A stretch of DNA of 64,000 nt from Clostridiales bacterium (GTDB lineage: Bacteria; Bacillota; Clostridia; Christensenellales; Aristaeellaceae). The position numbers and the translations under genes are program-made. Under the pieces are notes generated by a model. It had not been told where the DNA came from and made no database searches. It worked only from the letters and a program-made list of their open reading frames with translations. Each line of letters opens with the position of its first letter. The stretch's first letter is position 1. This document shows positions 57,521-64,000 of the stretch, in pieces. The stretch spans positions 62,001 through 126,000 of the forward strand of contig SVGW01000001.1 in the NCBI GenBank assembly GCA_015056125.1, in the 5' to 3' direction.

Positions 57521-57976
57521 ATGAAGAAACTACTGGGTGAATTCAAAAAGTTTGCGCTCAAGGGCAATGTGATTGATATGGCTGTCGGCGTTATGATTGG
57601 TGGCGCTTTCAGCAAGATCGTCACTTCTCTGGTGAATGACGTGTTTATGCCCGTTCTCTCTCTGGTAACCGGCGGCATGAACACTTCCAGCCTCTTTGTG
57701 GCCCTGGGCGAAGGCGAATTTGCCACCGTTGAGGCCGCCAAGGAAGCGGGCGTTGCCACGCTGAACTACGGCACCTTTATCCAGACCGTGATCGACTTTT
57801 TGCTTATTGCCATCTGCATCTTTGCTTTTGTGAAGCTGATCTCCAAGCTGCATAAGAAGGAAGAACCCAAGCCTGCTCCCGCGCCCCGGCTTTGCCCCTT
57901 CTGCTGCCAGCCCATTGCTGATAAGGCGACCCGTTGCCATCATTGTACCAGCGAAATTCCTGCGGAGAAAAAGTGA
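57521..57976 (+). CDS. mscL: Large-conductance mechanosensitive channel with C-terminal zinc-ribbon
   Basis: FKKFALKGNVIDMAVGVMIGGAFSKIVTSLVNDVFMP; C-term CPFCCQPIADKATRCHHC. Confidence 0.92.
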   Translation: MKKLLGEFKKFALKGNVIDMAVGVMIGGAFSKIVTSLVNDVFMPVLSLVTGGMNTSSLFVALGEGEFATVEAAKEAGVATLNYGTFIQTVIDFLLIAICIFAFVKLISKLHKKEEPKPAPAPRLCPFCCQPIADKATRCHHCTSEIPAEKK

Positions 57977-58608
57977 TGAAATTTCAGCATTTTTTCTGGG
58001 ATTTTGACGGCACGCTCTTTGATACCTATGCCCGGATTACCCGGGCAATCCAGAAGGCATTGAAGGATTTGGGCGTTGAAGCCACATATGAAGAAATATT
58101 CAGCAAGGCCAAAATAAGCATTGGAAAATGCCTTGCTCATTTTACTGCACCTCTGGGCATTGAAAAGGATGCCTGTATGGCTGCCTATCATGCCCATGCG
58201 GAGGAAGAGCCATTTGATACCATTCTGCTCTATCCAGGCGCCCGGGAAATGCTAGAGGAGATTTGCCGCCGGGGCGGTAAAAACTATGTTTACACCCATC
58301 GGGGCGCAAGCGCGAGAGAGGTAATCGCCCTCAATGGAATGGAACACCTTTTTGCTGATTATGTGACCAGCGAAAATGGTTTCCCCTCCAAGCCGGCTCC
58401 CAATGCCCTGCAATATCTCATGGAAAAGCATGGCTTGAAAAAAGACGAATGCATCATGATCGGTGACCGGGGAATCGATGTGGAATCCGGGCTGAATGCA
58501 GGAATGAATGGCGCGTTGATAGATTTGGATGGTATGCACCCTGCTGATCAGGCTCCCTATCGGGCGGATAGTTTTGAGGCCCTTCACATGATCCTGTTGG
58601 AAAACTGA
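57976..58608 (+). CDS. HAD-superfamily phosphatase (PGPase-like)
   Basis: FFWDFDGTLFDTYARI; KPAPNALQYLMEKHGLKKDECIMIGDRGIDVESGLNAGM. Confidence 0.88.
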   Translation: MKFQHFFWDFDGTLFDTYARITRAIQKALKDLGVEATYEEIFSKAKISIGKCLAHFTAPLGIEKDACMAAYHAHAEEEPFDTILLYPGAREMLEEICRRGGKNYVYTHRGASAREVIALNGMEHLFADYVTSENGFPSKPAPNALQYLMEKHGLKKDECIMIGDRGIDVESGLNAGMNGALIDLDGMHPADQAPYRADSFEALHMILLEN

Positions 58609-58701
58609 TATAAGAAAATGAGCCTTCTGTTTGTTAAACAGAGGGCTTTTTTCGTGTGTAGAAAGATAAAAATGGGCAAGATAGCAGGGGAGGGAATTGG
58701 A

Positions 58702-59271
58702 ATGGAACAGGTAAAAAAATTTCTGGATTGTTGGGGCTATTATTTCCTGGCCCTTCTGTGTGCAGCGGTCATCTTGCTTTCTGCGCTTTGGACCAATCAG
58801 CAGCGAATCCAATCCCAGGAGAACGCCCAGGCACTGGCAGATGAAAGCCAGCGCCTGCAGCAGGCGCAGCAAGAGGAAAGCGGATTGCTTTGGCCGACGG
58901 ACGGAACGATCCTGCGCCCATTCAGCCAAGCGCCGGTATATGAGGAAACCTTTCATCTTTGGCAGGCGCACCGGGGAATTGATTTTTCTGCCAAAGCGGA
59001 AGCAGCGGTATATGCCATGGCGCCGGGGCGCATTGCGCTTGCAGAAGAAACTGTGTGCATTGATCACGGCGGGGAAAGCCGGAGCCTCTATCGGGGGCTT
59101 GCGAAAATATCGGTGCAGGAGGGGCAATATGTGAAAGCTGGGGACATATTAGGGGTTGCAGGAAAACATATTCCTTTTGAGGGGGATCAAATCCACATCT
59201 GCGTACAAATGATACAAGAAAATAAGAGCATCGATTTTTCCGGCAGACTGGTTGACAAAATTGCAAAATGA
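58702..59271 (+). CDS. Membrane-anchored M23/LytM-like protein (possibly degenerate, SpoIIQ-like)
   Basis: TM LALLCAAVILLSALW; WPTDGTILRPFS; HRGIDFSAKAEAAVYAMAPG; QIHICVQ replaces HxHFE. Confidence 0.7.
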   Translation: MEQVKKFLDCWGYYFLALLCAAVILLSALWTNQQRIQSQENAQALADESQRLQQAQQEESGLLWPTDGTILRPFSQAPVYEETFHLWQAHRGIDFSAKAEAAVYAMAPGRIALAEETVCIDHGGESRSLYRGLAKISVQEGQYVKAGDILGVAGKHIPFEGDQIHICVQMIQENKSIDFSGRLVDKIAK

Positions 59272-59348
59272 GCATAGAATATATAAAAACAATCATGTTT
59301 TATTAAAAAATGATTGTTTTTAATAAAAAGTGCAATTTTGGAGGGAAT

Positions 59349-61154
<1,806 letters not shown>

Positions 61155-61190
61155 AGCCTCCCTTGTGCAGGAGAAATGCTCAGATCATCA

Positions 61191-61245
61191 CAGCAAGCCG
61201 GATGGATTATGCGGCTTGCTGTTTTTATATGGGTGTGATAAAATG
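61191..61245 (+). repeat. Terminator-promoter block shared with 28883-28940
   Basis: cagcaagccggatggattatgcggcttgctgtttttatatgggtgtgataaaatga. Confidence 0.6.
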
Positions 61246-61279
61246 AACGTAATCAACTTGATTTTGACGGAGGAAATAT

Positions 61280-61648
61280 ATGAGATATACTTGGCTTGAT
61301 GAATATCTAATGAAAAAATCAGGAGTAACAAAAAATACCGAAAATTGGAATTGGGTTCGCTATATGATCGGCGGAAAAATGTTTGTGGCGGTATGCCTTG
61401 ATGATCATGATAAACCCTATTATATAACCTTAAAACTGGAGCCGGTTGAGGGGGATTTTTTAAGGCAACAGTATGATGATATTATTCCAGGGTTTTATAT
61501 GAATAAAATTCATTGGAATTCTATTCATCCGGATGGGGAAGTGCCGGATGATTTGCTGAAAGAGTTGGTTGATAAATCATATCATCTTATTCTGGCAGGA
61601 TTTAGTAAGAAGAAACAGGAAGAAATATTAAATATGAAAAATCAATAA
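61280..61648 (+). CDS. MmcQ/YjbR family (DUF419-like) protein
   Basis: TENWNWVRYMIGGKMFVAVCLDDHDKPYYITLKLEPVEGDFLRQQYDDIIPGFYMNKIHWNSI. Confidence 0.75.
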   Translation: MRYTWLDEYLMKKSGVTKNTENWNWVRYMIGGKMFVAVCLDDHDKPYYITLKLEPVEGDFLRQQYDDIIPGFYMNKIHWNSIHPDGEVPDDLLKELVDKSYHLILAGFSKKKQEEILNMKNQ

Positions 61649-61719
61649 ATGGGATCATTCATCATATAGAAACAAATACATTCTAATTTACCTAACTGTT
61701 CAATACATAAAATGAAAGA

Positions 61720-61766
61720 GCGCACTCGTTCATTACGATAAGGAGAATGAACAAGTGCGCCTTCTT
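61720..61766. terminator. Bidirectional terminator-like hairpin
   Basis: gcgcactcgttcatt / aatgaacaagtgcgc. Confidence 0.65.
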
Positions 61767-61819
61767 TAATGTAAATTAAAACAAATAGAAGGGATCCATC
61801 CGCTTTCAAGCCATATTCT

Positions 61820-61987
61820 TTAGCCGCAGTATGCTTGCGGCTGAGACCATAAGGAGAGCTGATATGCATCGATTTTTTTGCTCAGTTCGATTACCAGAGG
61901 CATGTTTCCTGCATCGTAAGCTTCGCAGAGCTGATTTTCAATGGCAAGCAGAGCGTCGGTAGAAAGGGAAGAATTGATGGTATCCAT
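61820..61987 (-). CDS. Spo0E-like sporulation regulatory microprotein candidate (55 aa)
   Basis: MDTINSSLSTDALLAIENQLCEAYDAGNMPLVIELSKKIDAYQLSLWSQPQAYCG; LSxxIDxY motif; RBS aaaggagg; absent from supplied ORF track (below cutoff). Confidence 0.6.
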   Translation of the reverse strand: MDTINSSLSTDALLAIENQLCEAYDAGNMPLVIELSKKIDAYQLSLWSQPQAYCG

Positions 61988-62046
61988 GAAAGCACTCCTC
62001 CTTTACGCGGCTTTTTTCTTTTTTCGCCGTCGTATATAGCATACGC

Positions 62047-62114
62047 CGTCGAATGCGGCAATGCAAGGAGAAATATCGTCGAATGCTGTCGAATGCGCTA
62101 TATTTCGTTCGACA
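62047..62114. promoter_or_regulatory. Cluster of Spo0A-box-like sites upstream of Spo0E-like ORF
   Basis: CGTCGAA 62047-62053, CGTCGAA 62077-62083, TGTCGAA 62087-62093, TTCGACA 62108-62114 (reverse TGTCGAA). Confidence 0.5.
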
Positions 62115-62141
62115 CAATACGACATCCACAAGATGTGGTGC

Positions 62142-63674
62142 TTAAGGGTTCGCAGAATGGAGAATATTCAGATTGGGCCAGAAATCCCCGGGCAAAAAAA
62201 GCGCGCCGGCCAGGGTTTCGGGCTGCTCTCCCATGATGTAAATGCTCACCTTTTTTACTGGCGATAGCTCCGTTAAGGTATTGACCAGTGAATAGATCAG
62301 CAGCCGCTCCTGGGTTTCGTCCATCCCTTCACACAGCATGGGCAGCTGACTGGAAAAATTCAGCACCAGGGTATCCCCATCCAAAGCCACGCCCAGCAGA
62401 TCGGCATCCCGAAGAGCCTGGGGCAGCGCAGGAGAAAGGGCGGAAACGCTGTCAATGCTCTGGGGCCCCAGAATCAATTGATTCACCAGCGCCCGGGCAT
62501 TGCGGGCTTCATAGAAGGGAATAGCCCGGGATACCTTTTGCAGCATCCCCTCCCGGGTGGCAAAATAGAGGGTACATTCATCCAGCAGGAAGGATACAAA
62601 ATCCCGCCGACGGATCAATCCATCCGCAAAATAAATGGTTTCCCCGGCGCCGGTGTAGGTGGCGGAGGGGGTAAGGGCGGTAAGGCGCTCGCTACCGATG
62701 GAAATGCTGATGCCGTCCAGCCCGGGGAGGAAGGTGGTGAGGGTGTAGGTGAGGGAGGCTACCATCACCGAGCGGGTAATGCCCGCTTCCAGCAGTTGGG
62801 CGTTAAGGGCCTCATCAAAATGCAAAGCCAGCCTGCGCATGCCCCCCGTTTCTTCCAATACGGGCTCCTCGGAAAGCAAGCCTACAAGATCGGGATATTT
62901 GGGCAAACCGGGCAAATATTCTGCGCCGGAGGATAGTGCTTCCAGCAGCGTTTGCGCCATAGCGGCGGGGGAAATTTCTGCAAAGGATAGGGTGCGGGCT
63001 TCGCAAAGAATGCCTTTTCCCGCGGTGGCAGGATAGTATAAAGCGGCGGAAATGGCCCGGCGGGCTGCCGTTTTGGGGGCGGATGCCCGGGCCCACAGGG
63101 TGCTCAGATCCTCCCTGGTGTTGCTTTGGAAGCAGCCGGCGGGCAGAGTGGCGGCGATATCTAAGCCGGGCTGTACACCGGCGATGAGCACGTTTACATA
63201 GCTGATATCCCCAAATTGGCACAGGGTGTTTGCCAGGGCCTGGCCCACAGTAAACAGCGCTTCATGGGAAAGGCGGAGGGCAGAGGCGCTCAGGCTCACA
63301 GTAGCTACCCCACCCGATACCTCCACGGCGTCCGTACTGGCCAGGGAAAGAGCCACTCCTTCTCCCAGGGGGGCAGCCAATTCAGTACCGGGATGGACAA
63401 GCAAAGCGCGGCAAAGGGCCTCCGCATTAGAATGGGAAGCGGATAAAGTGAGCGTTTCCGGTACGGAAAGAAGCCGCGTTCCGTCTACCGAGGGCAGATA
63501 AAGAAGCGCGGTTTGGATGTAGGTTTGATTTACGTCATTTTCCGGAGCAATATGCTTGCTTTCCACAGGGGGCAGCGTCACATTGGGCGCGGCAGAAGGA
63601 TTTTGCGCTCCGCAGCCGGATAAAAGCACACAGGCGCACAGCAGGCATAGAATACGGTAAAGGCGGCGGGCCAT
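62142..63674 (-). CDS. GerMN-domain lipoprotein (sporulation/germination type)
   Basis: Lipobox LLSGCGAQ; tandem GerM-like regions (VATVSLSASALRLSHEALFTVGQALANTLCQFGDISYVNVLIAG; LNFSSQLPMLCEGMDETQERLLIYSLVNTLTELSPVKKVSIYIMGEQ). Confidence 0.75.
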   Translation of the reverse strand: MARRLYRILCLLCACVLLSGCGAQNPSAAPNVTLPPVESKHIAPENDVNQTYIQTALLYLPSVDGTRLLSVPETLTLSASHSNAEALCRALLVHPGTELAAPLGEGVALSLASTDAVEVSGGVATVSLSASALRLSHEALFTVGQALANTLCQFGDISYVNVLIAGVQPGLDIAATLPAGCFQSNTREDLSTLWARASAPKTAARRAISAALYYPATAGKGILCEARTLSFAEISPAAMAQTLLEALSSGAEYLPGLPKYPDLVGLLSEEPVLEETGGMRRLALHFDEALNAQLLEAGITRSVMVASLTYTLTTFLPGLDGISISIGSERLTALTPSATYTGAGETIYFADGLIRRRDFVSFLLDECTLYFATREGMLQKVSRAIPFYEARNARALVNQLILGPQSIDSVSALSPALPQALRDADLLGVALDGDTLVLNFSSQLPMLCEGMDETQERLLIYSLVNTLTELSPVKKVSIYIMGEQPETLAGALFLPGDFWPNLNILHSANP

Positions 63675-63685
63675 GGCTTTTCTCC

Positions 63686-64000
63686 TTACTTTTGATTCAT
63701 CATGGCGATCAGGCGGGAATAGGGAATTTTCCACAGCCCTTCCTCCCGGCACAGGTGCACGGGATAGCCATCCAGGCTTAAATCGCTGCTGGAGGAGTGC
63801 AGGGCCAAATCGGCGCTGAGCACGGCGCTCTGGCCGGAGGAAGCTACATTGCCGGGGGAAAGCAGGAAACCGGTGAGGGCCTGGGCGGCGGCAAAGGCGC
63901 TGTAGGCGCTTTGCTCATCGGGCCGGGGATCCTGAATGGCTCCTTTGGCGGTGAGGGAATAGAGGGTGGGCCAATCCTGGATCATCCAGGCGTTGAGGAT
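63686..64000 (-). CDS. Hypothetical protein, N-terminus beyond window edge
   Basis: Open frame to window end (…ILNAWMIQDWPTLYS…), 12 nt upstream of the GerMN gene start. Confidence 0.5.
   Translation of the reverse strand: MLNAWMIQDWPTLYSLTAKGAIQDPRPDEQSAYSAFAAAQALTGFLLSPGNVASSGQSAVLSADLALHSSSSDLSLDGYPVHLCREEGLWKIPYSRLIAMMNQK

Noticed and set aside
59272-59348. glmS ribozyme upstream of glmS
   Set aside because: Only 77 nt between the M23 stop and the glmS start, filled by an AT-rich terminator-like hairpin (aaaacaatca...tgattgtttt); no room for the ribozyme core
61642-61869. 75-aa minus ORF overlapping the Spo0E-like ORF
   Set aside because: No RBS for its ATG, runs through a terminator-like hairpin, and overlaps the better-supported 55-aa ORF
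62478-62936. 152-aa plus ORF opposite the GerMN lipoprotein
   Set aside because: Antisense, Gly-rich, no RBS; minus strand has lipobox and GerM-like domains

Overview
The window looks like chromosomal DNA from an uncultured or under-described Firmicute (Clostridia-like). It is moderately GC-rich, with Shine-Dalgarno sites of the AGGAGG type, and I saw no phage, IS element, rRNA, tRNA or CRISPR. Main content: a truncated PBP; DegV; an XRE-ADP-ribosylglycohydrolase fusion; a leader-peptide/terminator-controlled heterodimeric ABC exporter; a run of GNAT genes including a serine-hydrolase-like/GNAT fusion; a PHP (EndoQ-like)-UvrD helicase fusion; an enlarged oligopeptide ABC transporter operon; phosphohexomutase and transketolase; a second ADP-ribosylglycohydrolase; an orphan DNA methyltransferase; a barstar-like protein; cca; an orphan glycyl-radical enzyme with its activase; ROK/nagA; dnaA with a candidate oriC; parAB; mscL; glmS; and a sporulation-flavoured block (M23, Spo0E-like microprotein, Spo0A-box cluster, GerMN lipoprotein). 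At least four families of structured intergenic repeats occur. The strongest leads are: (1) a 30-codon ORF ending ...CGRLRAV followed by an intrinsic terminator upstream of the ABC exporter pair, a candidate ribosome-mediated attenuator carrying the R-L-R macrolide-stall motif; (2) an unlisted 55-aa Spo0E-like ORF preceded by a cluster of TGTCGAA boxes; (3) a covarying hairpin repeat family that punctuates gene ends and starts; (4) the enlarged Opp transporter with a ~375-aa insertion in OppD; (5) the EndoQ-like/UvrD fusion; (6) the GCHE-type glycyl-radical enzyme. All family assignments come from reading motifs by eye; no database search was run.
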